Under the pieces are notes generated by a model. It had not been told where the DNA came from. It ran no database searches and saw only the letters and a program-made list of their open reading frames with translations. A DNA stretch of 64,000 bases from Mycobacterium sp. ITM-2016-00316 (GTDB lineage Bacteria > Actinomycetota > Actinomycetes > Mycobacteriales > Mycobacteriaceae), in NCBI RefSeq assembly GCF_002968335.2, contig NZ_CP134398.1, forward strand, positions 1,612,001 to 1,676,000, read 5' to 3'. The position numbers were made by a program, and so were the translations under genes. Shown here one piece after another: positions 8,621 to 15,993 of this stretch (position 1 is its first letter; each line of letters opens with the position of its first letter).

Positions 8621-9784
8621 TCAGATGCCGCCGCGTGCCACCAGTTGCGCCGCGATGACGTTTCGCTGGATCTCGTTGGTGCCTTCGCCGACGATCATCA
8701 GGGGCGCATCGCGGAAGTAGCGCTCAACGTCGTACTCCGTCGAGTACCCGTACCCGCCGTGAATCCGGACGGCGTTGAGTGCGATCTCCATCGCGGTCTC
8801 GGACGCGAACAGTTTGGCCATGCCGGCCTCCATGTCGGCTCGTTCGCCGCTGTCATAGCGCTCCGCCGCGTAGAGCGTCAACTGGCGGGCGGCGGTGAGC
8901 TTGGTGGCCATATCGGCGAGGTAGTGCCCGATGGCTTGGTGTTTCCAGATCGGTTGACCGAAACTCTCGCGGTCCTGCGCGTAGGCCAGGGCGTCCTCGA
9001 GCGCGGCGGTCGCCACGCCCAGTGCCCGCGACGCCACCTGGATGCGGCCCGTCTCGAGCCCCTTCATCATCTGGCCGAAGCCCTTGCCGGGAACGCCGCC
9101 GAGGATCGCCGACGCCGGTACGCGGCAGTCATCGAACGACAGTTCGCAGCTCTCCACGCCCTTGTAGCCCAGCTTGGGCAGATCCCGGGACACGGTCAAG
9201 CCCGGGCCGTGCTCGACGAGCAGCACGGAGATGCCCGCGTGCTTGGGGGAGGCCTTGGGGTCGGTCTTGCAGAGCAGGGCGATGAGTCCCGAGCGGCGCG
9301 CGTTGGAGATCCACGTCTTCGAGCCGTTGACCACCAGTTCGGACTCGTCGTCCGCCGCAGGCAGCGCGGTGGTGGTCATGGCCTGCAGGTCCGAACCGCC
9401 GCCGGGTTCGGTCAGTGCCATGGTGGCCCGCATCTCGCCGGTGGCCAGCACGGGGAGATACTTCTGGCGCTGTTCGTCGGTGCCGAACTGTGACACGAGC
9501 TTGGCCACGACGGTGTGACCACCCATCGCGCCGGCCAGGCTCATCCAGCCACGAGCCAACTCCTGGGTGACCATCACGTAGCACGCGGTCGACACGGGGG
9601 TTCCGCCGTATTCCTCGGGCACCGCCAAGCCGTAGATACCGATGCGCTTCATCTGGTCTATCCAGGCCGCGGGGTATTCGTTGGCGTGCTCGACCTCGCG
9701 AACGGTCGGTTTCACGTCACGGTCGACGAACAACCGCACGGTCTCGACGAGCAGGGTCTCTTCCTCGCTGAGCAGACTAGGCAT
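8621..9784 (-). CDS. acyl-CoA dehydrogenase (FadE-type)
   Basis: A second FAD acyl-CoA dehydrogenase, 387 residues from ATG 9784 (a GTG three codons upstream is possible). It shows TMALTEPGGGSDLQAM, GSKTWISNA, FGQPIWKHQAIGH, HGGYGYSTEYDVER and GEGTNEIQRN; here Glu is retained in the GEGT position used as catalytic base by short/medium-chain enzymes. The gene stands between the TetR gene and the divergent NorE/NorF-like pair, sharing with that pair a short AT-rich intergenic region of about 77 bases. It likely acts on an intermediate in the same catabolic route as the thiolase; the substrate is not readable. Confidence 0.94.
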   Translation of the reverse strand: MPSLLSEEETLLVETVRLFVDRDVKPTVREVEHANEYPAAWIDQMKRIGIYGLAVPEEYGGTPVSTACYVMVTQELARGWMSLAGAMGGHTVVAKLVSQFGTDEQRQKYLPVLATGEMRATMALTEPGGGSDLQAMTTTALPAADDESELVVNGSKTWISNARRSGLIALLCKTDPKASPKHAGISVLLVEHGPGLTVSRDLPKLGYKGVESCELSFDDCRVPASAILGGVPGKGFGQMMKGLETGRIQVASRALGVATAALEDALAYAQDRESFGQPIWKHQAIGHYLADMATKLTAARQLTLYAAERYDSGERADMEAGMAKLFASETAMEIALNAVRIHGGYGYSTEYDVERYFRDAPLMIVGEGTNEIQRNVIAAQLVARGGI

Positions 9785-9805
9785 GGGAAGCACAATACCT
9801 GCGTT

Positions 9806-9824
9806 TTTACTTTATGTTAAATTA
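9806..9824 (+). promoter_or_regulatory. promoter of the NorE/NorF-like pair with shared 12-mer
   Basis: An AT-rich island with TATGTT as -10 (9813-9818) continues as TATGTTAAATTA, identical to the element before the thiolase. It lies 37 bases before the ribosome site and ATG of the subunit III-like gene, and within 40 bases of the divergent acyl-CoA dehydrogenase start, so it could govern both. Confidence 0.5.
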
Positions 9825-9861
9825 TCTCCACAGGTTGATCTCGGCGACGAAGGGCTGCGGC

Positions 9862-10467
9862 ATGGTGGAAGTGCACGTGGATGGCGGTGCGGCGCGCAAG
9901 CCGGTCACCGCCGCACGCCACCTTCCCGGCGAGGAGGGCATGTGGGTCTTCATCTTCGGCGATATGACGGTTTTCGCAATGCTTTTCGGCGTATACCTCT
10001 ATTACCGCGGCGAAGCACCGGCTCAGTTCAACGAATCCCAACTCCAGCTCAACCAGACATTCGGTGTCGTCAACACGGTGGTGCTGCTGACCAGTTCATT
10101 GTTGGTGGTCACCGCCGTGCGTGCCATGCGCAGAGATGCCCGTGGGTTGGCCCGCTGGCTCACCTATGGCGCCATGCTCTGTGGGTTCATCTTCGTGCTC
10201 AACAAGGCGATCGAGTACGGCGAGAAGATCTCCCACGGGCTGGTGCCGGCCACGAATCAGTTCTTCATGTACTTCTACGTGATGACCGGACTGCACCTGG
10301 TTCACGTCGCCATCGGATTGGCCCTGTTGTGGTTCGTCGTCAAGCTGACCCGCAAACCCGCATATGAAGCCCGCGAGCAGCGCTACCTGGAAGGGTCTGC
10401 GTGTTTCTGGCACATGGTCGACCTGCTGTGGATTGTGATCTTTCCGCTCCTGTACTTGGTGAAATGA
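9862..10467 (+). CDS. haem-copper oxidase subunit III family protein (NorE-like)
   Basis: A 201-residue polytopic membrane protein of the cytochrome c oxidase subunit III/NorE family. It begins with a soluble stretch, then LPGEEGMWVFIFGDMTVFAMLFGVY, typical of this family, and has about five transmembrane helices ending in the ACFWHMVDLLWIVIFPLLYLV segment. The ATG at 9862 follows AAGGG. Its stop overlaps the subunit IV-like start by ATGA. No subunit I or II gene is nearby, so it is not part of a complete oxidase here. Known NorE/NorF proteins support nitric oxide reductase; what this pair supports among beta-oxidation genes is unknown. Confidence 0.9.
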   Translation: MVEVHVDGGAARKPVTAARHLPGEEGMWVFIFGDMTVFAMLFGVYLYYRGEAPAQFNESQLQLNQTFGVVNTVVLLTSSLLVVTAVRAMRRDARGLARWLTYGAMLCGFIFVLNKAIEYGEKISHGLVPATNQFFMYFYVMTGLHLVHVAIGLALLWFVVKLTRKPAYEAREQRYLEGSACFWHMVDLLWIVIFPLLYLVK

Positions 10468-10736
10468 TGCTGACAACCCTTCTGCGTGACCGCATTACCG
10501 TCGTATGGTTCATCCTGGTCGCTGCGACGCTGGCGTCCTGGGTCCTCGGCGTCGGCCATGACCTGCCAGATAGGTACGCAGCGATCAGCATCCTGGTGAT
10601 TTCCTTTGCGAAGGTGCACTTCGTGGGCCGGTACTTCATGGAGTTGCGCAACGCGCCGGTCGGGTTGACGGCGATCTTCGGGGCCTGGAATGTGGTGGTG
10701 GCAGCCGTGCTGATCGGTCTGTATCTCTACGCCTAG
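10464..10736 (+). CDS. cytochrome c oxidase subunit IV family protein (NorF-like)
   Basis: A 90-residue protein with three predicted transmembrane helices, matching the prokaryotic cytochrome c oxidase subunit IV/NorF family; the segment VISFAKVHFVGRYFMELRNAP is typical. It starts within the stop of the NorE-like gene (4-base overlap), so the two are coupled and probably form a complex. Its stop overlaps tail-to-tail by 4 bases with the convergent flavin-oxidase-like gene. Function outside a full oxidase is unknown; a role in membrane redox or assembly is inference. Confidence 0.88.
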   Translation: MMLTTLLRDRITVVWFILVAATLASWVLGVGHDLPDRYAAISILVISFAKVHFVGRYFMELRNAPVGLTAIFGAWNVVVAAVLIGLYLYA

Positions 10737-11230
10737 TGCTTCGCGGTCCGAATCTTGCGAAAGTCCCAACTCCGCAGAATCGCCGGTGTGATGCGCAGCC
10801 AGCCATGGCGGCCGTCGTAGCTGAATTCGTCTGCACGGAAATATTTTTCGGAGAACAGTCGTTCGGGTTCGGCAAGTTCGGGATGAACGATGCCGCGCCG
10901 CGGTACCTCACCTACCACCGCGGCGGTGCCGAGGATCTCGACACCGCGAAGCTCACCGTAATGATCGCCGTCGTCGATGACGACGGCGACCTGCGAACCA
11001 TGGCTGAGATCTGACCACCGTTGGCTGTCGGTGATCGAGTACAGCCATAAAGACGTACCGTCCCAGCCGAACCACAGCGGCGTGACATGCGGCTGGCCGG
11101 AGCGCGTCACGGTCGCAACGCGGCAGGTGCGCTGGCCCGAGAGAAAGGTGTCGACCTCGTCAGGGGTCATCGCTATCGACCGGCGCCGGCGCTGCGGCCG
11201 CACAGCGCCGTCCTCAATGTCTGGTTTCAT
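10733..11230 (-). CDS. pyridoxamine 5'-phosphate oxidase-like flavin/F420-binding protein
   Basis: A 165-residue split-barrel protein of the PPOX/FDOR superfamily. Marks are the opening helix MTPDEVDTFL, the strand pair TCRVATVTRSGQPHVTPLWF and WLYSITDSQRWSDL, which bind the flavin or F420 phosphate. Members reduce or oxidise small molecules with FMN or F420; which cofactor is used here cannot be settled by eye. The ATG at 11230 has AAAGGA at 11-base spacing; an upstream in-frame start exists. It is the last gene of a minus-strand run with the GMC oxidoreductase, SRPBCC and thioesterase genes. Confidence 0.85.
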   Translation of the reverse strand: MKPDIEDGAVRPQRRRRSIAMTPDEVDTFLSGQRTCRVATVTRSGQPHVTPLWFGWDGTSLWLYSITDSQRWSDLSHGSQVAVVIDDGDHYGELRGVEILGTAAVVGEVPRRGIVHPELAEPERLFSEKYFRADEFSYDGRHGWLRITPAILRSWDFRKIRTAKH

Positions 11231-11269
11231 GCGCTGAATTGGTCCTTTCGGGTTGGCGCGGAGGCACAC

Positions 11270-12778
11270 TCAGCCGTGCAAGACCAAGTCGGCGGCTCGA
11301 TGCGCGATCATCATCGTCGGGGCGTTGGTGTTGCCGGATGTGATGGTCGGCATCACGGATGCATCCACGACACGCAGGCCGTCGATCCCGTGCACACGCA
11401 GCGCGGGGTCGACGACGGAGTGTTCGTCGGTGCCCATCCGGCACGTGCCGACCGCGTGATAGATGCTGGATTCGTTGGTGGCCAGCCAGTCTGCGCCGCG
11501 GGTGCCGTTGTCATCGAGATAACGCCCCGTCAGGCCGCGCATGGCGGACTGAGATTCCACGAGATCGCGAGCAAGCGCCGTGCCGTCGAGAAGTCGGATC
11601 CTGTCATGCTTGTGGGCCAGGCGCGGGTGGTCGATCACCGGGCGGCCATCGCGAAGCTCGACCCGTCCACGCGATTCCGGATGCAGCAGGACGGTGTAGA
11701 CGGTGAAGGCGTCCTTGCGGTGGATCCTGGCTCGCCCCCGTACCGGGTCGAGCTGATAACGGATCGGACTGATCGCAATCTGGAATTCATCGGTGAACAG
11801 CTGTGCCTCAAAAGGCGTCGTCGTCAGCGGCCCGGTTCCGTGGACGACGAGTGAGCCGACCGCGCGTGCCGCCCGCAGCGGGCCCATGGTGTTGACGGTG
11901 GGAACCTCGCAGGACCAGTGCTGTGCGACGACGAGATGATCCTGCAGGTTGGCACCGACTCCGGTGAGATCGGCGACCGCGCCGTCTGGCCCGATGCCCG
12001 AACGCAACAGGACCGCCGGAGTGCCGATGGCCCCGGCGCTGAGGATGACGCCCTGGTTGGCGCGCAGCGTTGTGCCACGCGACACGATACCGACGGCGCG
12101 GCCCTTTTCGATCAGGACCTTCTCGACCGGTGTCTTGGTGAGTAGTCGGGGCCGCCGATCGGAGGGCAGACTGCGCAAATAGCCTGTTGCGGCAGAACAT
12201 CGCAGGCCATGATGTTGGTTGACCTGCACCGGCGCGATACCGAACTGGACGTGCCCGTTCTGGTCCGGGTTGCGGGTATATCCGGCGTCGACCGCGGCTT
12301 CGATGAAGGCCTGATCGACCGGGTGCCGGTGTCCGCACCAGGTGACGTCGATCGGTCCGCCGGCGCCGCGATAGGCATCCTGGCCACCGGACCAGTTCTC
12401 GATCGATCGGAAGGCGGGCAGGACATCTTGGTGCGCCCACCCGGTTGCCCCCGCGTGAGCCCATCCGTCGTAGTCGGCCGCCCGCCCTCGCACGTACACC
12501 ATGGCGTTGATCGACCCGCTGCCGCCGACGACGCGTCCACTGGCGAAGGCGCTGCGCTGATGGTGCTTACTCGGATCGGCGAGAGTCGGATACCGCCAGT
12601 TCGCGGTGGCGAACAGGCTGGCGACGCCCAACGGTAGCCGAACGTCGGGACGACGCTCGGTGCCGCCGGCCTCGATGAGTGTCACGGCCGCACCGGCGGC
12701 CGCCAATCGTGAGGCGATGACACACCCAGCAGAACCCGCGCCGACGACGATGTAGTCGGACGCGTGAGCCGCGCTCAC
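11270..12778 (-). CDS. GMC-family FAD oxidoreductase (choline dehydrogenase-like)
   Basis: A 502-residue glucose-methanol-choline oxidoreductase that oxidises an alcohol using FAD. The ADP-binding loop IVVGAGSAGCVIASRL is at residues 10-25, the FAD-contact VVGGSGSINAMVYVRG follows, and the C-terminal catalytic region has HAVGTCRMG and SGNTNAPTMM (the usual His/Asn-His pair). The length is normal for choline dehydrogenase-like members. The ATG overlaps the SRPBCC stop (ATGA). A role in oxidising a hydroxylated intermediate from the P450 is plausible but unproven. Confidence 0.93.
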   Translation of the reverse strand: MSAAHASDYIVVGAGSAGCVIASRLAAAGAAVTLIEAGGTERRPDVRLPLGVASLFATANWRYPTLADPSKHHQRSAFASGRVVGGSGSINAMVYVRGRAADYDGWAHAGATGWAHQDVLPAFRSIENWSGGQDAYRGAGGPIDVTWCGHRHPVDQAFIEAAVDAGYTRNPDQNGHVQFGIAPVQVNQHHGLRCSAATGYLRSLPSDRRPRLLTKTPVEKVLIEKGRAVGIVSRGTTLRANQGVILSAGAIGTPAVLLRSGIGPDGAVADLTGVGANLQDHLVVAQHWSCEVPTVNTMGPLRAARAVGSLVVHGTGPLTTTPFEAQLFTDEFQIAISPIRYQLDPVRGRARIHRKDAFTVYTVLLHPESRGRVELRDGRPVIDHPRLAHKHDRIRLLDGTALARDLVESQSAMRGLTGRYLDDNGTRGADWLATNESSIYHAVGTCRMGTDEHSVVDPALRVHGIDGLRVVDASVMPTITSGNTNAPTMMIAHRAADLVLHG

Positions 12779-13260
12779 TGTGCGCCCCGTCGATGCTGTC
12801 CGGATTCGATCAGTTCCCTGATCCGCCGCAGCGATTGGTCGATGTTGCCCCGCAGATCCGAACGTCGATCCTTGACGCGCAGCGCGATTCTCTCGAAGAG
12901 CAGCGCCGCCAGCGGCAGGTCCACACGCATCTGCATCTCTTCACTGAGCAGGCAACCCGACGGGTGGGACTCCATCCGGTAGCTCCACGTCGTGAAATCT
13001 GCCCCACCCAGCTGTACGGCGAAGCTGAACTCTCGACCCGGATCCGCGGTGACCACGTTGGCGGTTGTCGACCACCGGCCGAGCCGGCGACGATTCGTTC
13101 CGCGAAACACGTTGGGAGCTATCCACTCTGCGTGGACACACTCCGGGCTCCATTCCGGAATCAGGCGGATATCCGACACCACGTCGTACACGTCGTCTGG
13201 CGAAGCGTTGACCACCGTCGCGCCGCGAACGACATCGCCCTTGCGTAGAACTGTGCTCAT
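12775..13260 (-). CDS. SRPBCC (START/polyketide cyclase-like) protein
   Basis: A 161-residue helix-grip protein of the SRPBCC superfamily. It shows the typical opening ATVVNASPDDVYDVVSDI, PEWSPECVHAEW, then FTTWSYRMESHPSG and a long C-terminal helix. These proteins bind hydrophobic ligands in a deep cavity; some are cyclases or lipid carriers. ATG 13260 is chosen for the AGGAG 5 bases upstream. It lies 20 bases downstream of the thioesterase gene and overlaps the GMC gene, so all three are one transcript. The ligand is unknown. Confidence 0.85.
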   Translation of the reverse strand: MSTVLRKGDVVRGATVVNASPDDVYDVVSDIRLIPEWSPECVHAEWIAPNVFRGTNRRRLGRWSTTANVVTADPGREFSFAVQLGGADFTTWSYRMESHPSGCLLSEEMQMRVDLPLAALLFERIALRVKDRRSDLRGNIDQSLRRIRELIESGQHRRGAQ

Positions 13261-13280
13261 CGAACTCCTGTACTCGGTGA

Positions 13281-14159
13281 TCATCGCGGTGATGTGGGTT
13301 GATTGGGATGGGCGCGGCCTGGACGCCGGGCGGTCACCGTGGACACAGTGCACAACTGGCCTCCGCTGCCGTAGCCGAGGACCTCGACGACGGCCGAGGA
13401 CCTGCCCACGTGGTACGGCCGGGCGACGGCGACGAACGGCGCTCCGACGACGACCGGCCGTAGATAGCTGGTGTGCACGTGCGCGGTGGACAGGTCGGGA
13501 TTGTGTGCAGAGATGGCCTCCGCCGCCGCCAGTTCGGTGACGCAAGCCGATACCCCACCGTGCATGATGCCGAACCCGTTGACCCAGCTCCCGGGGTCGG
13601 CCAGTGTCGCCTGCAGACCGTCGCTGTGCTGCTGGTAGTCCAGTCCGAGGAACTGGCCGATGTCGTCTGTCGCGGCCGGCTGCCTACGCCTCCCGGAACC
13701 GGCGGCGGCCGGGCTGACGGTGCTCCCGGCGACGTACGCACAACGGGTGGTCCCCACCGCCACCAGCCTGCCTGCGGCATCGGTGATATCGCACCGAACG
13801 AATAGGTCGGTGCCGGTGGAGATGTCGCGTCCCTCAGCGAAATACGTTTCTGAAAACGACATTTCGCTGATGATGTCCAGCGTCAGTTCGGAGGTCAGCG
13901 ACCATGTCCCGGGCGGCCGGCACACGTAGGGCAGCTCGCCGAGGATGTGGTCGGCCAGAACCATCAATGCGCCGACCCGTACCTGCCCGTGGGAATCGCG
14001 CGCCCACGGAGGCGCGGTGTATTCGCAGCGGTTCCCGCCGGATCCTGTTGAACGGCAATTTTTCAGGCCGAACCGTGCTTCGACCGATCCTGAGAAGCCG
14101 ACCGTGCACCCCGTTGTCGCGGACGTCGGTTGCCCGATCAGTGTGGCTGTCGATTCCAT
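13281..14159 (-). CDS. tandem hotdog acyl-CoA thioesterase-like protein
   Basis: A 292-residue protein with two hotdog domains. The first (about residues 20-140) has RVGALMVLADHILGELP, the second (about 165-280) NGFGIMHGGVSACVTELAAAEA. Both resemble PaaI-type acyl-CoA thioesterases, which hydrolyse acyl- or aryl-CoA to free CoA. The ATG at 14159 follows AGGA. It heads the minus-strand run thioesterase, SRPBCC, GMC oxidoreductase, PPOX-like protein. The GIMHGG loop is the conserved catalytic-type segment, present only in the second domain. The first domain may be structural (inference). Confidence 0.85.
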   Translation of the reverse strand: MESTATLIGQPTSATTGCTVGFSGSVEARFGLKNCRSTGSGGNRCEYTAPPWARDSHGQVRVGALMVLADHILGELPYVCRPPGTWSLTSELTLDIISEMSFSETYFAEGRDISTGTDLFVRCDITDAAGRLVAVGTTRCAYVAGSTVSPAAAGSGRRRQPAATDDIGQFLGLDYQQHSDGLQATLADPGSWVNGFGIMHGGVSACVTELAAAEAISAHNPDLSTAHVHTSYLRPVVVGAPFVAVARPYHVGRSSAVVEVLGYGSGGQLCTVSTVTARRPGRAHPNQPTSPR

Positions 14160-14260
14160 GTCATTCCTAGCGCTTGCGTCATCGATCGTTGTCACCGGTG
14201 TGATGTGCTGGCAATCAACAGAATTGCGTCCGTGCGGATTGTCCTTCCGGCACCCGCAGT

Positions 14261-14785
14261 TCAGGCCGGCCGACCGTACACCGCCACGACGACCGTGCGA
14301 TCCAGGCTGTTCTCCGACCACACGCCGATCTGAGTGTTCGAGCAGTTCCGCATGGTGGCCAGCGCTGTCGGGTTGCGGTACCACTGGTTGATGAGCTCGA
14401 TGCCGTTGATGGCCAGAGCGGGGTTGATCGCCACAGTCTGCTGCACGACACCGCGATAGCCGGCGGCGTCGGCGCGTGACTGCGGTGTCGATCCGTCCGA
14501 GCCGAGTTCGGCGGTGAGGTCGCGGTGGCCCATCACATCGCGGGTGTGCCACTGCGCGGCGAGCTGCAATTGTGGGTTGTTCACGACGTTGTTCGTGCAG
14601 CCTGCCTGGTGTTGCACGGTGTAGACATTGGCGATCACGCTCTGGTTGAGCCTGCGGTTATCTGCCTGCGATGTCGCCGCGGTCGCCAGTGCGATCAGCA
14701 CCGCGGCGCTCACCGCGAGGGATCCGCGTACGAAAACGGCGGTCGACTCGCGTCTGTTGCGGTCTGCACGGATGGTCGGTTGCAT
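14261..14785 (-). CDS. secreted CAP-domain protein
   Basis: A 174-residue exported protein. A signal peptide is clear: basic start, hydrophobic VRGSLAVSAAVLIALATAAT and cleavage near SQA-DN. The mature part is a CAP (SCP/PR1-like) domain: IANVYTVQHQAGC, LQLAAQWHTRDVMGH, and the C-terminal NCSNTQIGVWSENS. Mycobacterial CAP proteins are cell-envelope or secreted proteins, generally without known enzyme activity. It follows the DUF732 gene by 4 bases, so the two exported proteins are co-expressed. ATG 14785 has GGAG upstream. Confidence 0.86.
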   Translation of the reverse strand: MQPTIRADRNRRESTAVFVRGSLAVSAAVLIALATAATSQADNRRLNQSVIANVYTVQHQAGCTNNVVNNPQLQLAAQWHTRDVMGHRDLTAELGSDGSTPQSRADAAGYRGVVQQTVAINPALAINGIELINQWYRNPTALATMRNCSNTQIGVWSENSLDRTVVVAVYGRPA

Positions 14786-14789
14786 CGAT

Positions 14790-15191
14790 CTACTCCGACC
14801 CTGGGTAGCCGGCAGCAGAGTTGCGCAGCTGCCAGATGGCGTCGGGGCACAATTCGTTGGCTGCCTGGGTGATGAGGTAGGACGCCTGGTACTCGTCGGT
14901 GATGCCGAAGTCGTGCCTCACGTCCGACATGACCGATGCGTAGGGGCTACCGGATCTGACTTTTTCACAGAGCCTGTCCCCGTAGCCGAGCGCGGCTTGG
15001 GCGCTGGAAAAGTTGTAGCCGGGACGAACCGTCACATTGACCAGGAAGGCCACCTCGTCGGCGTGAGCGATGGCTGCCATGTTCGGGCCGATGACGCCAC
15101 CGGCGACGGCGACGCCGAGCAGGAGACGCACCGCGCGCCCCCGTCGCGTTCGTTTCGGCACGCGGGGGGCACCTGATGGGGTCTCCGTCAT
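14790..15191 (-). CDS. secreted DUF732 protein
   Basis: A mycobacterial DUF732 exported protein of about 133 residues. After a twin-basic N-terminus (KRTRRGRAVR) comes a hydrophobic signal segment ending in AHA-DE. The mature part has EVAFLVNVTVRPGYNFSS, YGDRLCEKVRSG and AANELCPD, the usual two conserved cysteines that probably form a disulfide. The start is uncertain: ATG 15191 is taken, while a TTG at 15248 would add 19 residues. It is co-transcribed with the CAP gene. DUF732 proteins have no known function. Confidence 0.8.
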   Translation of the reverse strand: MTETPSGAPRVPKRTRRGRAVRLLLGVAVAGGVIGPNMAAIAHADEVAFLVNVTVRPGYNFSSAQAALGYGDRLCEKVRSGSPYASVMSDVRHDFGITDEYQASYLITQAANELCPDAIWQLRNSAAGYPGSE

Positions 15192-15258
15192 CGGCAATGG
15201 GGCGGATGTCACGTGATCACTGTGCGCAACGGAGGCGGTCGGCGTCAAGCATTTTTTA

Positions 15259-15267
15259 TTTTTGATT
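15259..15267 (+). promoter_or_regulatory. AT-rich upstream tract of the TetR gene
   Basis: TTTTTGATT within an AT-rich stretch (15250-15275), shared as a 9-mer with the thiolase upstream region (minus strand 7861-7869). Possible operator half-site for the paralogous TetR pair. The evidence is only the match and the unusual base composition. Confidence 0.3.
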
Positions 15268-15324
15268 AAGTACGGTGACTGTGCGGTGCGGGTGCGCTGG
15301 CCGCTTCGGTCGTATCATGTGGAA

Positions 15325-15987
15325 ATGTCCAGGCAAAGCAATCGGCTGTCGGCGCCGGTAGATCAGGCGGTTGTCGAGGATCCGGTGACGGAATCTAAGT
15401 CGGTGTTGACGAGATCTCGCATCCTCGATGCTGCGGCGCGGGTGCTCTCGGACCGCGGTTACGCGGGACTGCGTCTCACCGATGTCGCGGCGGCTGCGGA
15501 CCTGCAGGCACCGGCAATCTACTACTACTTTCCCTCTCGGGACGAGCTCATCGAAGAGGTGATGTGGGCCGGGATCGCCGATATGCGCGAGCACGTGGCG
15601 TCGGCACTGGACAACATTCCAGATGGGACGCCGCCGCTGGACAAGCTGCTCAGCGCCGCTGAAGCGCATCTGCGTCATGAGCTTGAGATTTCTGACTACA
15701 CGACGGCGGCAATCCGGAATGCGGGCCAGGTGCCGCAGGCCATTCGCAAGCGGCAGATCCTCGAAGAAGAACGTTACGGCGACATCTGGCGCAGGCTGAT
15801 CAACGACGTGGCCAGGGAGGGCATATTGCGCCCCGAGTTGGATCTCTACATCGCGCAGATGCTGGTGCTGGGGGCGTTGAACTGGGCCGTGGAATGGTGG
15901 AACCCGCGGCGTAGCTCGGTGGAAGCTGTTGTCCACAACGCCCAGTCGATCATTCGGCACGGTCTCACCGAGGCCGCGCCCGGCTGA
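15325..15987 (+). CDS. TetR-family regulator (paralogue of the one at 7909)
   Basis: A 220-residue TetR repressor starting at ATG 15325. The helix-turn-helix spans ILDAAARVLSDRGYAGLRL to IYYYFPSRDELIEEVM; the C-terminal domain has HLRHELEISDYTTAAIRNAG and LGALNWAVEWWNPRR. It matches the regulator at 7909-8556 over its full length. The upstream AT-rich tract includes TTTTTGATT, also present before the thiolase gene, hinting at a common or related operator. It faces the DUF732/CAP pair divergently and the APH-like gene convergently. Confidence 0.92.
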   Translation: MSRQSNRLSAPVDQAVVEDPVTESKSVLTRSRILDAAARVLSDRGYAGLRLTDVAAAADLQAPAIYYYFPSRDELIEEVMWAGIADMREHVASALDNIPDGTPPLDKLLSAAEAHLRHELEISDYTTAAIRNAGQVPQAIRKRQILEEERYGDIWRRLINDVAREGILRPELDLYIAQMLVLGALNWAVEWWNPRRSSVEAVVHNAQSIIRHGLTEAAPG

Positions 15988-15993
15988 GTGAAC

